From NCBI GenBank assembly GCA_016713785.1, contig JADJOM010000001.1, positions 496,001 to 560,000 of the forward strand: 64,000 nucleotides of DNA, read 5' to 3'. The translations under genes were made by a program, and so were the position numbers. The stretch comes from Gemmatimonadota bacterium (GTDB lineage: Bacteria; Gemmatimonadota; Gemmatimonadetes; Gemmatimonadales; GWC2-71-9). Below, one piece after another: positions 1-8,193 of the stretch. The notes beneath the pieces were generated by a model. The model was given only the letters and a program-made list of their open reading frames with translations, searched no databases and was not told the origin of the DNA. Within the stretch, counting starts at the first letter, position 1. Each line of letters starts with the position of its first letter.

Positions 1-1
1 G

Positions 2-1267
2 CGCCGGGGCGAGCGGGTGCCGCCGCTGCAGGTCCGGAGCGCGGGCACCGGCCGGATGCTCCGGCTCACCGCCGCGCCGCTCGCGGAACCGGCGGAGCAC
101 GCCGCGGTGGTGGTGCTGGTGGAGGACGTGACGGAGCAGCGGTCGCTGGAGGCCCAGCTGATCCAGAGCGAACGGCTGGCCGCGGTGGGGCAGCTGGTCT
201 CCGGCGTGGCACACGAGCTCAACAACCCGCTCACCTCCATCGCGGGGCTGTCGGAGTTCCTGCAGGAGCGGGCGGGGCTGGCGCGCGCGGACCGGGAGCA
301 TCTCGAGGTGATCCACGCCCAGGCGGAGCGGGCGGGGCGCATCGTGCGGAACCTGCTCACCTTTGCGCGGCGCGGGACGCCCGGCGACCAGGTGGTGGAC
401 CTCAACGACCTGGTGGCGCGCACTGCGCTCCTCGTGGGCTACGAGCTGCGCATCCGGGGCATCACCCTGCGCGAGGAGCGCGCGGCGGCGCCGCTGCCGG
501 TGCGGGGCAACGCCGATGAGCTGCAGCAGGTGCTGCTCAACCTGGTGAACAACGCGGCCCACGCCGTCCGCGGGCTGCCACCGGGCGAGCCCCGCGAGGT
601 GGCGCTGCTCACGGCGGCGGAGGACGGCCATGCCGTGGTCATGGTGCGCGATTCCGGGGCCGGCGTGCCCGAGGCCCTCGCGGCCCAGATCTTCACCCCC
701 TTCTTCACCACCAAGGAGCCGGGCGAAGGCACGGGGCTCGGCCTCTCCCTCAGCTACCGGATCATCGAATCCCATGGCGGCCGCCTGCGGCACCAGGCGC
801 CGCCCGCGGGACGCCGGGGCGCCGAGTTCAGCTTCCAGCTGCCACTCGCGGCCGCCGTCCCCGACACGGGGCGGGCCGATCCCGCGGCGGGTGGCCGATC
901 GCTGCTCCTGATCGACGGAGATTCGGCGGCCGAGCTGATCGCCCGGGCGCTGTTCGAGCCGGCGGGGTACTCGGTGCACGTGGCGCGCAGCGCCGCGGAC
1001 GGTGCCGCGCGGCTGGCCGCGGAGCCGTGGGGCGTGGTTCTGCTGGACGGCGCGCTCTCGGCGGACGGCGCGCACCGGCTGGCGGAGGAGTTGCCGGTGG
1101 TCGAGGGCCGGCGCGTGCTGGTGGCCACCGGGGACGCCGAGCTCGCTGCGCGCAGCCGCGAACGCGGACACGGCACCCTGCCCCGGCCGTTCCTGCCGCG
1201 CGACCTCGTGGCCGCGGCCGGCGACCTGCTCGCCGCCCCCGCGGCTCAGGGCGAGGTGGCGCGGTAG
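2..1267 (+). CDS. Hybrid sensor histidine kinase, C-terminal part (5' truncated by window edge)
   Basis: Sensor kinase that should autophosphorylate on His and relay phosphate; the input domain is lost at the window edge because the frame stays open to base 2. Numbering from the GTG at 17: the end of a PAS-like segment (about 1-40), the H-box HELNNPLTSI with His66, an N-box (LLNLVNNAAH, about 173-182) and G-boxes DSGAGVP and GTGLGLS. A receiver-like domain follows (about 292-405). It keeps the acidic pocket (LLIDGD) and the acceptor-like Asp in VVLLDG. The usual Lys before Pro near the end is Arg (LPRPF), so the receiver may be degenerate. The stop overlaps the convergent serine hydrolase gene by 22 bases. 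Family call is firm; ligand and partner are unknown. Confidence 0.93.
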   Translation, partial: RRGERVPPLQVRSAGTGRMLRLTAAPLAEPAEHAAVVVLVEDVTEQRSLEAQLIQSERLAAVGQLVSGVAHELNNPLTSIAGLSEFLQERAGLARADREHLEVIHAQAERAGRIVRNLLTFARRGTPGDQVVDLNDLVARTALLVGYELRIRGITLREERAAAPLPVRGNADELQQVLLNLVNNAAHAVRGLPPGEPREVALLTAAEDGHAVVMVRDSGAGVPEALAAQIFTPFFTTKEPGEGTGLGLSLSYRIIESHGGRLRHQAPPAGRRGAEFSFQLPLAAAVPDTGRADPAAGGRSLLLIDGDSAAELIARALFEPAGYSVHVARSAADGAARLAAEPWGVVLLDGALSADGAHRLAEELPVVEGRRVLVATGDAELAARSRERGHGTLPRPFLPRDLVAAAGDLLAAPAAQGEVAR

Positions 1268-2928
1268 TACGACGTGCCGGACAGGTCGAGCCGGAGCGCC
1301 CGGCCGCTGACCAGGTCCAGGAATCGCACCCGCTCGACTCCCAGCCCCTCCGCACCCACCAGGAACGTCCCGCCCGGCCCCGGCACCAGCTCCTCCTCGA
1401 TGCCCTCCGGCGAGAGCAGCAGGAGCTGGCCGTGCCGCACCACCACGCGGACGTTCGAGTCGTAGGGGACCTGGGCGCGGTAGTGTCCCGCATAGGCCTG
1501 CCAGTCCGCCGGGGCGCGACGCGCGGGCGCGGCTGGGCTTCCCACCCGGCGGAACCATCGCGGCCCATGCACCAGCTCGACGATCCGCCCACCCTCCCGC
1601 ACTCCCCGCAGGGGGTACCGCGACCAGCCTGAATCGGCGGCCAGCAGGCGGTCTGGCCCGCCCCGCAGCAGCCGCACCCGCGCATCACCTTCCCGCAGGA
1701 GCAGCCGGGCCCCCTCGCTCCGGACCGCCAGGACTTGGCCGGTGGAATCGGCGTAGTCCCCGGACCACTCGGCGGCCTCGGGGATGGAATCGGCCGGCGC
1801 AGCCACGGGCACGGGGGGCGGTGTCTTCCCTCGCCGTGCCGCGATAAGCGCCCGGAGGGCGTACTCGCCCAGGGCGCGCGGCGCCCCCGGGCCGTTCATC
1901 AGGAGCACCACGCCCACCCGCTCATCGAGGTCACCGATGAGCATGGCGCGGAACCCCGGCATCCCACCGCTGTGCCAGAGGACCGGATCTCCCTCGATGT
2001 CCGTGAGCACGACGCCGTACCCGTAGTAGGAGCCGGGGCCGAGTTCCGGGGCGGGGACGGTTCGCTGGACCAGGCGGGCAAAGCTCTGCGGCTGCAGTAG
2101 TCGATGCCCGGCCGGCGCCCCCTGGTCGAGCAGCGCGGCCAGGAAGCGACCGAGGTCGGGGGCGGTGGTCACGAGGTTGGCATCCCCGGCGCTGTACTCA
2201 CCCCAGGCCGCCGGGACGACGGGCTCCCCGGGCAGCGGGGGGCGGTCGTCGAAGAGGTACTCATACCCGGTCGCGGTAGTGAGCCGGGCTTCCTGGGTGA
2301 CCCCGGGGTCGGTCCGCGCCAGGCCGAGGGGCGCGAGCACCTGTTCCCGGATCGTCTGGGTAAAGGGGCGGCCCACGACCTCCTCGATGACCAGGCTGAG
2401 GAGCTGGTAGCCGATGTTGGAATAGGCGAACCGGGTGCCCGGAGGGGCCGCGACGACCCGGTCGCGGAGCGCGAGGGCGGTGTACGGCGAGGAGGGGAGA
2501 TCGCTCCGGTCCCGGGGCAGGCCGGCGGTGTGAGTGAGGAGGTGGTGCAAGGTGATCGGGGCGTCCGCGCCGCGGACCCGGAACCAGGACAGGTAATCCG
2601 TCACTGGCCGGCGCACATCGAGCAGCCCTTCCTCCTGGAGCTGCAGCAGGGCCACCGCGGTGAACGCCTTGGACACCGACCCGGCCAGAAACCGGGTTCC
2701 GGCGGTCACCTCCGCGCCGCTGGCGAGGTCGGCCACCCCGTACGCCCGCACCAGGACCACGTGGCCGTCGGCCACGACGGCCAGCGCCAGGCCCGGCGCC
2801 GGTTCGCGGCGCAGGTGCTCCCGAGCGGCGGCGTCGATGTACGGCACGGCCCGGAGGAGGGCGCTGTCAGGGTCGGCCGTGGGTCGCGCGGCCGAGACCA
2901 GGAGGAGGACCGGGAACAGGGCACCCAT
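1246..2928 (-). CDS. Serine hydrolase of the beta-lactamase / penicillin-binding-like family, secreted
   Basis: A 560-residue exported serine hydrolase of the class C beta-lactamase/esterase superfamily. The N-terminus (MGALFPVLLLVSAARP) looks like a signal peptide. The nucleophile motif SVSK is Ser84-Lys87, the second motif YSN is 169-171, and HSGG near residue 320 is the third. The domain after residue about 370 resembles the extra C-terminal module seen in many of these proteins. Such enzymes act on peptidoglycan peptides, D-amino peptides or esters; the substrate cannot be read here. The start at 2928 is preferred over an upstream TTG at 2955 because it gives a clean signal peptide and because TACACT lies exactly six bases upstream, the leaderless layout seen at other genes in this window. 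Confidence 0.88.
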   Translation of the reverse strand: MGALFPVLLLVSAARPTADPDSALLRAVPYIDAAAREHLRREPAPGLALAVVADGHVVLVRAYGVADLASGAEVTAGTRFLAGSVSKAFTAVALLQLQEEGLLDVRRPVTDYLSWFRVRGADAPITLHHLLTHTAGLPRDRSDLPSSPYTALALRDRVVAAPPGTRFAYSNIGYQLLSLVIEEVVGRPFTQTIREQVLAPLGLARTDPGVTQEARLTTATGYEYLFDDRPPLPGEPVVPAAWGEYSAGDANLVTTAPDLGRFLAALLDQGAPAGHRLLQPQSFARLVQRTVPAPELGPGSYYGYGVVLTDIEGDPVLWHSGGMPGFRAMLIGDLDERVGVVLLMNGPGAPRALGEYALRALIAARRGKTPPPVPVAAPADSIPEAAEWSGDYADSTGQVLAVRSEGARLLLREGDARVRLLRGGPDRLLAADSGWSRYPLRGVREGGRIVELVHGPRWFRRVGSPAAPARRAPADWQAYAGHYRAQVPYDSNVRVVVRHGQLLLLSPEGIEEELVPGPGGTFLVGAEGLGVERVRFLDLVSGRALRLDLSGTSYYRATSP

Positions 2929-2934
2929 GCCAGA

Positions 2935-2940
2935 AGTGTA
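2935..2940 (-). promoter_or_regulatory. Candidate -10 element (TACACT) of a leaderless transcript
   Basis: On the minus strand TACACT is followed by six bases and then the ATG at 2928. This spacing puts the transcription start at or next to the start codon. No Shine-Dalgarno sequence is visible. No experimental support is available. Confidence 0.4.
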
Positions 2941-2980
2941 GGCACTCGTCCACAAAGGAAGGAAGTCTCGTCACGTCCGC

Positions 2981-2997
2981 CGTGACGGAGTCGTGAC
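2981..2997. promoter_or_regulatory. 11-bp-spaced TGAC direct repeat upstream of TonB receptor
   Basis: CGTGACGGAGTCGTGAC contains TGAC at 2983 and 2994. CGTCAC at 2969-2974 forms an inverted repeat with GTGACG at 2982-2987. A similar 11-bp-spaced pair occurs upstream of the next gene (5945 and 5956). On the minus strand the core reads GTCA-N7-GTCA, the spacing of a PhoB box. The shared arrangement suggests a common response regulator; this is inference. Confidence 0.3.
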
Positions 2998-3168
2998 CCG
3001 GAGAGGGGTCTTGGGGGGCACAGGCCGGACCGCCCGCCTGCGCACGTGACATATCCGTTGCGGAACGGTCAGGTCGCCGATACGCGCGCCGGGGAATTTC
3101 TGACCCTGAGCACCCCCGGGACGCCGATGGCGGCGAGGCCCGACCCTGACCCCAACGCGCGGCTGACC

Positions 3169-5934
3169 ATGCATCGATCGTTCTCCCGTCCCATCCGCCC
3201 GATGTCCTTCGCCATCGTCCTGCTGGTCGCGCTGCACGCCCCCGGACTCGCCGCCCAGAGCGAGGGCCGGATCGTGGGACGCGTGATCGACGCCGCACAG
3301 GGAACCCCGATCGCGGGCGCGGTGCTGGAGGTTGTCGGCACGGCGGTGCGGACCCAGACCGCCATCGACGGTCGCTACACCCTTGCGCGGGTGCCGGCCG
3401 GAGTCGTTTCGGTCCGGGCCCGGTACATCGGGTACCAGCCCAAGCTGGTGCAGGACATCGTGGTACCCGCCGGGAGCACGGCCCTCCAGGACATCACGCT
3501 TGCCGTGCAGGTGGTGGAGCTCGAGGAGCTGGCAGTCACCGCGGCGGCCGAACGCGGCAGCGTCGCCCGGGCCCTGGAGGAGCAGCGGTACGCACCGAAC
3601 GTGGTGAGTGCGGTCACGCAGGAGCAGATCGCCAAGAGCCCCGACAGCGACGCCGGCCAGGCGGTGCAGCGGGTGAGCGGGGTGACGGTACAGGACGGGA
3701 AGTATGTGTTCGTCCGTGGGCTCGGGGAGCGCTACACCACCACCAGCCTGAACGGCGCCCGGGTGCCGAGCCCGGAGCCGGAGAAGAAGATGGTGCCGCT
3801 CGACCTCTTCCCCGCCAGCCTGCTGGAAGGGATCACCACCTCCAAGACCTTCACGCCGGATCAGTCCGGGGACTTCAGCGGGGCCTCGGTGAACCTCAAG
3901 ACCCGGGAGTTTCCCGCCCGGCGCACCTTCACCCTTTCCACCGGCACGGCGGTCAATGACGCCGCGACCGGGAAGACCCTGGCCAAGGCGCCGACCACGG
4001 GCCGCGAGTGGCTGGGCTTCGCCGGCGCGGAGCGGGCGCTGCCGCAGGGACTTGCGGCAGCCGGCAACCTCTCGGGCTCGAGCCAGCCCCAGGTCAACCA
4101 GTACATCGCGTCGCTGCGGGACGTCTGGAGCGCCCGGCGCGCCGACGGGTCGCCGAACGGCACCTTCGGCCTGGGGCTGGGCGGTGAGGACCCGTTCTTC
4201 GGTCAGCGGGTCGGCTACCTGGCTTCCTTCAATTATGGCTACAGCCAGGAGGTCCGGGAGGGAGAGCGGAAGGCGCTGGCCACGACCGGGGGACCGATCA
4301 ACCAGTATCGTGGAAGTACCGCCAGGAACGGGGTGCTGTGGGGCGGGCTCCTGAATCTGAGCACCCGGCTCGGGGAGACGAGCAAGCTGCAGCTCAACAA
4401 CACCTACACCCGGTCCGCGGACAACGAGGCCAAGGCCCTGCACGGGGTCAACGAGGAGTTTTCCCAGCTGGGCGAGCTGGCCATCACCCGGCTCAGTTTC
4501 ACCGAGCGGAGCGTCCGCTCCCACCAGCTCCGGGGCGAGCACCGGTTCGGGGACCGCAGCTTCCTTGACTGGAGCGCCACGGCGGCGCGTACCCGGCGGT
4601 ACGAGCCGGACCGCTCCGACCTCATCTATCAGGCCTCGGTGCAGCCCGGCACGGGGCATGTCACCCCGACGCAGTGGGCGGATATCCGGCAGTCGGCGGC
4701 GCGGACCTTCAGTGACCTGACGGAGAGCAACTACGAGCTGGGCACCAACCTCCTGCGTCACTTCGGGGACAGCCGGTCGCCCTGGTCCGTCAAGGTGGGG
4801 GGCAGCGTCCGCCTGACGGACCGGGCCGCGGACAGCCGGGCCTACGACCTCCGGAACTTCAACCTCAGCGCGTCCGAGCTCACCGCTCCGCCCGAGGTGC
4901 TGTTCGGCGCGGCCAATGCGCTCGCCGGTCGGCTGCTGATGTCCGCCCGGACCAGCTCGGGGCGGTACACCGCGACGGACCGCGTCTTCGCGGGCTACGT
5001 GCAGCTCGAGATCCCGGTGAGCCAGGCCATCACGTTCGTCGGCGGCGGGCGGGTGGAGCGGTGGGCGCTCGACCTCGACGCCATCCGGGCCAACGGCGTG
5101 CAGGTGCCGGTGCGGCGCCGGAACACCGACGTGCTCCCGGCCGTGGCCCTGAACATCCGGCTGCGGGAGGACCAGACGTTGCGGCTCTCGGCGACCCAGA
5201 CCCTGAGCCGCCCCGAATACCGCGAGATGGCGGACGTGACCTCCTTCGACGTGCTCGGTGGCCTCGACATCAACGGCAACCCGGATCTCAAGCGGGCCCT
5301 GGTCCAGAACTTCGATGTCCGGTGGGAGTTCTACCCCAGCGTGGGTGAAGTCGTGAGCCTCGGCGTCTTCGCCAAGCGCTTCTCCGACCCGATCGAGCGG
5401 GTCACGGTGGCGACGACCGGCGCGCCCCAGCTGAGCTTCGTGAACGCGGAGCGGGCGAACAACTACGGGGTGGAGATCGAGCTGCGGAAGAGCCTGGCCG
5501 TCCTCACCCCGGCGCTCCGCAACGTGACCGTCTTTGCCAACACCAGCCTGATCCACTCCCGGATCACCCCGGGGAACAGCAGCATCTCCGCCCTGACCAG
5601 CCCCGAGCGGCCGATGGTGGGCCAGGCCGGCTACGTCGTCAACGCCGGGCTGGGCTGGACCGACGGGAGCGGCCGGTGGTCGGCGACAGCGCTGTTCAAC
5701 GTGGTAGGCCGGCGCATCTCCGAGGCCGGGCAGGAGCCGCTGCCGGACACCTACGAGAGCGCTCGCAAGGTGCTGGATGCCTCGGTTCAGGCGCCCCTGT
5801 TCAGCACCCTGACGCTCAAGGTGGACGCCAAGAACCTGCTCAATGAGCCGTACCGGCTCACCCAGGGTGCCGTCGTGCGAGAGGAGTATCACACGGGGCG
5901 GGTGTTCGGCGTAGGGCTGACGTGGCGCCCCTGA
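3169..5934 (+). CDS. TonB-dependent outer-membrane receptor with N-terminal carboxypeptidase-regulatory-like domain
   Basis: A 921-residue outer-membrane active transporter driven by TonB-ExbBD. A signal peptide (about residues 1-30, ending LAAQ) is followed by a CarboxypepD_reg-like beta-sandwich (about 35-115: GRIVGRVIDAAQGTPIAGA, then YTLARVPAG and ARYIGYQP). A TonB-box-like stretch (EELAVTA) leads into a plug with VRGLGERYTTTSLNGARVPS, and then a long 22-strand-type barrel. The C-terminus ends GVGLTWRP instead of a terminal Phe. The start at 3169 is chosen because it begins the signal peptide; the frame is open upstream to 3046. The ligand is unknown. The beta-helix lipoprotein that follows is a frequent partner of this receptor type, so the two probably handle the same substrate. 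Confidence 0.93.
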   Translation: MHRSFSRPIRPMSFAIVLLVALHAPGLAAQSEGRIVGRVIDAAQGTPIAGAVLEVVGTAVRTQTAIDGRYTLARVPAGVVSVRARYIGYQPKLVQDIVVPAGSTALQDITLAVQVVELEELAVTAAAERGSVARALEEQRYAPNVVSAVTQEQIAKSPDSDAGQAVQRVSGVTVQDGKYVFVRGLGERYTTTSLNGARVPSPEPEKKMVPLDLFPASLLEGITTSKTFTPDQSGDFSGASVNLKTREFPARRTFTLSTGTAVNDAATGKTLAKAPTTGREWLGFAGAERALPQGLAAAGNLSGSSQPQVNQYIASLRDVWSARRADGSPNGTFGLGLGGEDPFFGQRVGYLASFNYGYSQEVREGERKALATTGGPINQYRGSTARNGVLWGGLLNLSTRLGETSKLQLNNTYTRSADNEAKALHGVNEEFSQLGELAITRLSFTERSVRSHQLRGEHRFGDRSFLDWSATAARTRRYEPDRSDLIYQASVQPGTGHVTPTQWADIRQSAARTFSDLTESNYELGTNLLRHFGDSRSPWSVKVGGSVRLTDRAADSRAYDLRNFNLSASELTAPPEVLFGAANALAGRLLMSARTSSGRYTATDRVFAGYVQLEIPVSQAITFVGGGRVERWALDLDAIRANGVQVPVRRRNTDVLPAVALNIRLREDQTLRLSATQTLSRPEYREMADVTSFDVLGGLDINGNPDLKRALVQNFDVRWEFYPSVGEVVSLGVFAKRFSDPIERVTVATTGAPQLSFVNAERANNYGVEIELRKSLAVLTPALRNVTVFANTSLIHSRITPGNSSISALTSPERPMVGQAGYVVNAGLGWTDGSGRWSATALFNVVGRRISEAGQEPLPDTYESARKVLDASVQAPLFSTLTLKVDAKNLLNEPYRLTQGAVVREEYHTGRVFGVGLTWRP

Positions 5935-5944
5935 GTGGCGCGAT

Positions 5945-5981
5945 TGACATGATCGTGACGTTCCCGAGGCGGGACCCTGAC
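5945..5981. promoter_or_regulatory. TGAC repeats in 11-bp phase upstream of beta-helix lipoprotein
   Basis: TGAC occurs at 5945, 5956 and 5978, that is at offsets 0, 11 and 33. A further GTCA/TGAC pair, again 11 apart but inverted, is at 6016 and 6027. TTGACA at 5944-5949 is also a perfect -35 hexamer, but no matching -10 was found 16-18 bp downstream. This could be a regulator site shared with the element at 2981. Confidence 0.3.
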
Positions 5982-6058
5982 CGGACAACGGCTACTTGCC
6001 GCCGCACACGGTCCCGTCACGACGGTTGACCAGTACTCATTCCAAGAGAGGGTTCCTG

Positions 6059-7495
6059 ATGATGATCGCCCGTACCCGCCACCTCCTGGTCGCCGGCGGC
6101 CTGCTGGCCGCCGCCGCCCTCGGCGCCTGCAGCAACGATGACAACGGTGGTGGCGGCCCGAACCCGACCCCCGGCGAGGCCACGCTGACCGGCAACATCG
6201 CCGCGGATCGGTCGCTGTCCGCAGATACCACCTACACGATCAGCGGGTACGTCAAGGTGCAGGCCGGTGCCACCCTGACCATCCCCGCCGGCACGGTGCT
6301 GCTGGGCGACACGACGGTCCCCGGGAGCTCGCTCTGGATCCTGCGGGGCGCCAGCATCGAGGCCACCGGTTCCGCATCCCAGCCCATTGTCTTCACCTCG
6401 GCGCGGAGCGCCGGCAACCGGGCCCCGGGCGACTGGGGCGGGCTGATCATCATCGGCAACGGCACCATCAACCGGACCGGTGCCACGATCCTCACCGAGG
6501 GCGACGCCGCCACCTCCGAGAACTACGCCGGCGGGAGTGACGACGCCGACGACAGCGGCACCCTGCGCTACGTCCGGATCGAGTTTGCCGGGTACGACAT
6601 CTCCAACGGCGCCGGCCAGGAACTCAATGCGCTGTCGAGTTACGCGGTCGGCCGGGGCACGACCTACGAGTACATCCAGACGATGGCTGGCCTCGACGAT
6701 TCGTTCGAGTACTGGGGCGGCGCGGTGGACGGGCGCTACCTGATCTCCTATGAGTCGGGCGACGACCATTTCGACTGGAGCGAAGGATACCGTGGCCGGA
6801 ACCAGTTCATGATCGCACTGCAGTCTGCGCGTCTCGCGCCGCGGCCGGGCGCGGGTGTCCTCTCCTCCGACCCGCGCGGCTTCGAGGGCGACGGCTGCGA
6901 CCCGGGCGTGAGCGGCTGCACCCTGGGCGCGACCGGCGCCAGCACCCCGTACTCGAATCCGGTCTTCGCCAACTTCACCGTGATCGGGCCGGGCGGACTG
7001 GCCGGCTTCCCGGCGGACGGCAACGGGGCGGTCATCCGGCGCGGCAGCGGGGGCTGGTTCGTGAACGGGATCATCGCCCGCTGGCCCGGCATCGGCATCA
7101 ACATCCGCGACGCCTGGACCGACACCCTGTTCGTCCAGCGCGATTCCCTGCACCTCTCGAACCTGGTGCTGGCGCAGAACGGCTTCAACTACGACACCGT
7201 GGGTGGCTCAGGCTTCGGGACGGTCGCCAACTTCCCGGCCGGCCAGATCGGCACCCACCAGGCGTTCGCCGGCACCGTCCTCGCCGACACGCTGCTGGGC
7301 CTCAACCTGACCACCGGGAGCCTGGACTGGACTCCGAAGGCCGGCGGACCCGCGGCGGCTGGCGGCGGCACGGTCACGGCGGGCAAGGTGACCGGCTACT
7401 TCGGCGGCACCTGGGCCAACACCACCTACATCGGCGCCGGTGATCCCGCGGGTGTGGCGTGGTGGAGTGGCTGGACCGCCTACTACGCGAACTGA
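6059..7495 (+). CDS. Beta-helix-type surface lipoprotein next to TonB receptor
   Basis: A 478-residue lipoprotein. The signal peptide ends in the lipobox LGAC with Cys24, followed by a Ser/Asn/Asp/Gly-rich tether. The repeats of short beta-strand turns (YVKVQAGATLTIPAGTVLLG, then WILRGASIEATGSASQPIVF and GDWGGLIIIGNGTI) are typical of the right-handed beta-helix lipoproteins encoded beside TonB receptors. The C-terminal half carries two Cys residues close together (GCDPGVSGC) that may form a disulfide. The start at 6059 has an AGAGAGG ribosome site seven bases upstream (6046-6052). It lies 124 bases after the receptor gene. A role in capturing the receptor's substrate at the surface is inferred from context only. 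Confidence 0.82.
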   Translation: MMIARTRHLLVAGGLLAAAALGACSNDDNGGGGPNPTPGEATLTGNIAADRSLSADTTYTISGYVKVQAGATLTIPAGTVLLGDTTVPGSSLWILRGASIEATGSASQPIVFTSARSAGNRAPGDWGGLIIIGNGTINRTGATILTEGDAATSENYAGGSDDADDSGTLRYVRIEFAGYDISNGAGQELNALSSYAVGRGTTYEYIQTMAGLDDSFEYWGGAVDGRYLISYESGDDHFDWSEGYRGRNQFMIALQSARLAPRPGAGVLSSDPRGFEGDGCDPGVSGCTLGATGASTPYSNPVFANFTVIGPGGLAGFPADGNGAVIRRGSGGWFVNGIIARWPGIGINIRDAWTDTLFVQRDSLHLSNLVLAQNGFNYDTVGGSGFGTVANFPAGQIGTHQAFAGTVLADTLLGLNLTTGSLDWTPKAGGPAAAGGGTVTAGKVTGYFGGTWANTTYIGAGDPAGVAWWSGWTAYYAN

Positions 7496-7513
7496 GCGCA
7501 CCGTTCGCTCGGC

Positions 7514-7546
7514 ACGCCCGGCAGGGGCCTCGCACCCGCCGGGCGT
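7514..7546 (+). terminator. GC-rich hairpin between two lipoprotein genes
   Basis: A 9-bp perfect stem (ACGCCCGGC at 7514-7522 with GCCGGGCGT at 7538-7546) encloses a 15-base loop, 18 bases after the beta-helix gene stop. There is no T-tract. It may terminate or attenuate before the small lipoprotein, or stabilise the upstream message. Confidence 0.35.
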
Positions 7547-7578
7547 TGCCGTGCCGGCCCATCCCGAGGAGAGTGTTC

Positions 7579-8190
7579 ATGCTGTTGACTGTGCCCCGCG
7601 GCGCCCTGCTTGCCCTCGCCCTGCTGGCCGGCTGCCAGGACCGCGACGCCCACCCGGGCGGGGCCCCGCCGGCCGGCCCTGGGACGAGCTACACCCCCGA
7701 CAGTGTCCGCCAGGTCGAACTCAGGCGCTTCCGCGAGGGGCTCGATTCGGTGGCGGAGCTGCAGGGAGGTGCCCCGACCCGTGAAGCGCTGGTCCGCGCC
7801 TTCCTCGATGCAGTGGCTGCCCGGGACAGCGCGACCCTGGCCAGCCTGCGTCTGTCACGGGCGGAATTCGCCTGGCTCTACTATCCCACCAACCCGCAGG
7901 CGCTCCCCCCGTATGACCTGGATCCCGCGACCTACTGGCTGACCCACCACGCCCAGGATGGCAAGGGTCTGCACAACGTCCTGGAGCGGCTTGGCGGGCG
8001 TCCCCTCGAGTTCGTGGGCGAGCGGTGCGAGGGCGAGGCGAGCCGGCAGGGGGAGAACCGGGTCTACGGGCCCTGTCTCGTGCGCCTCCGGACCGGCCAC
8101 GCCGATACCAGCGAGGGCCGGGTCTTCGGCCTGGTGATCGAGCGCCGGGGACGGTGGAAGTTCGTGAGCTACGCGAACGACCTCGACTGA
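7579..8190 (+). CDS. Small lipoprotein of unknown function
   Basis: A 203-residue lipoprotein with lipobox LAGC (Cys19), followed by a Gly/Pro/Ala linker. The folded part (about 45-203) begins with a helical region containing two tracts of charged residues (FREGLDSVAELQG, REALVRAFLDAVAARDSATLASL). It ends with beta-strand-like segments (GRVFGLVIERRGRWKFVSY), reminiscent of the SnoaL/NTF2 or DUF4440 style fold, but no family is certain. Cys residues at about 154 and 167 may pair in the periplasm. The start at 7579 is set by CGAGGAGAG at 7565-7573; the frame is open further upstream to 7459. It is probably co-expressed with the receptor and beta-helix protein. Confidence 0.78.
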   Translation: MLLTVPRGALLALALLAGCQDRDAHPGGAPPAGPGTSYTPDSVRQVELRRFREGLDSVAELQGGAPTREALVRAFLDAVAARDSATLASLRLSRAEFAWLYYPTNPQALPPYDLDPATYWLTHHAQDGKGLHNVLERLGGRPLEFVGERCEGEASRQGENRVYGPCLVRLRTGHADTSEGRVFGLVIERRGRWKFVSYANDLD

Positions 8191-8193
8191 CGC

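Noticed and set aside
2981..2997. A true PhoB box
   Set aside because: Only the GTCA core and 11-bp spacing fit, the orientation is reversed relative to the receptor gene, and the site is too far from the serine hydrolase -10. It is kept only as a candidate repeat.
2971..5988. Long minus-strand open frame of about 1005 residues opposite the TonB receptor
   Set aside because: High GC makes the antisense frame open. The plus-strand translation has signal peptide, plug and barrel features; the minus frame has low complexity and no recognisable domain.
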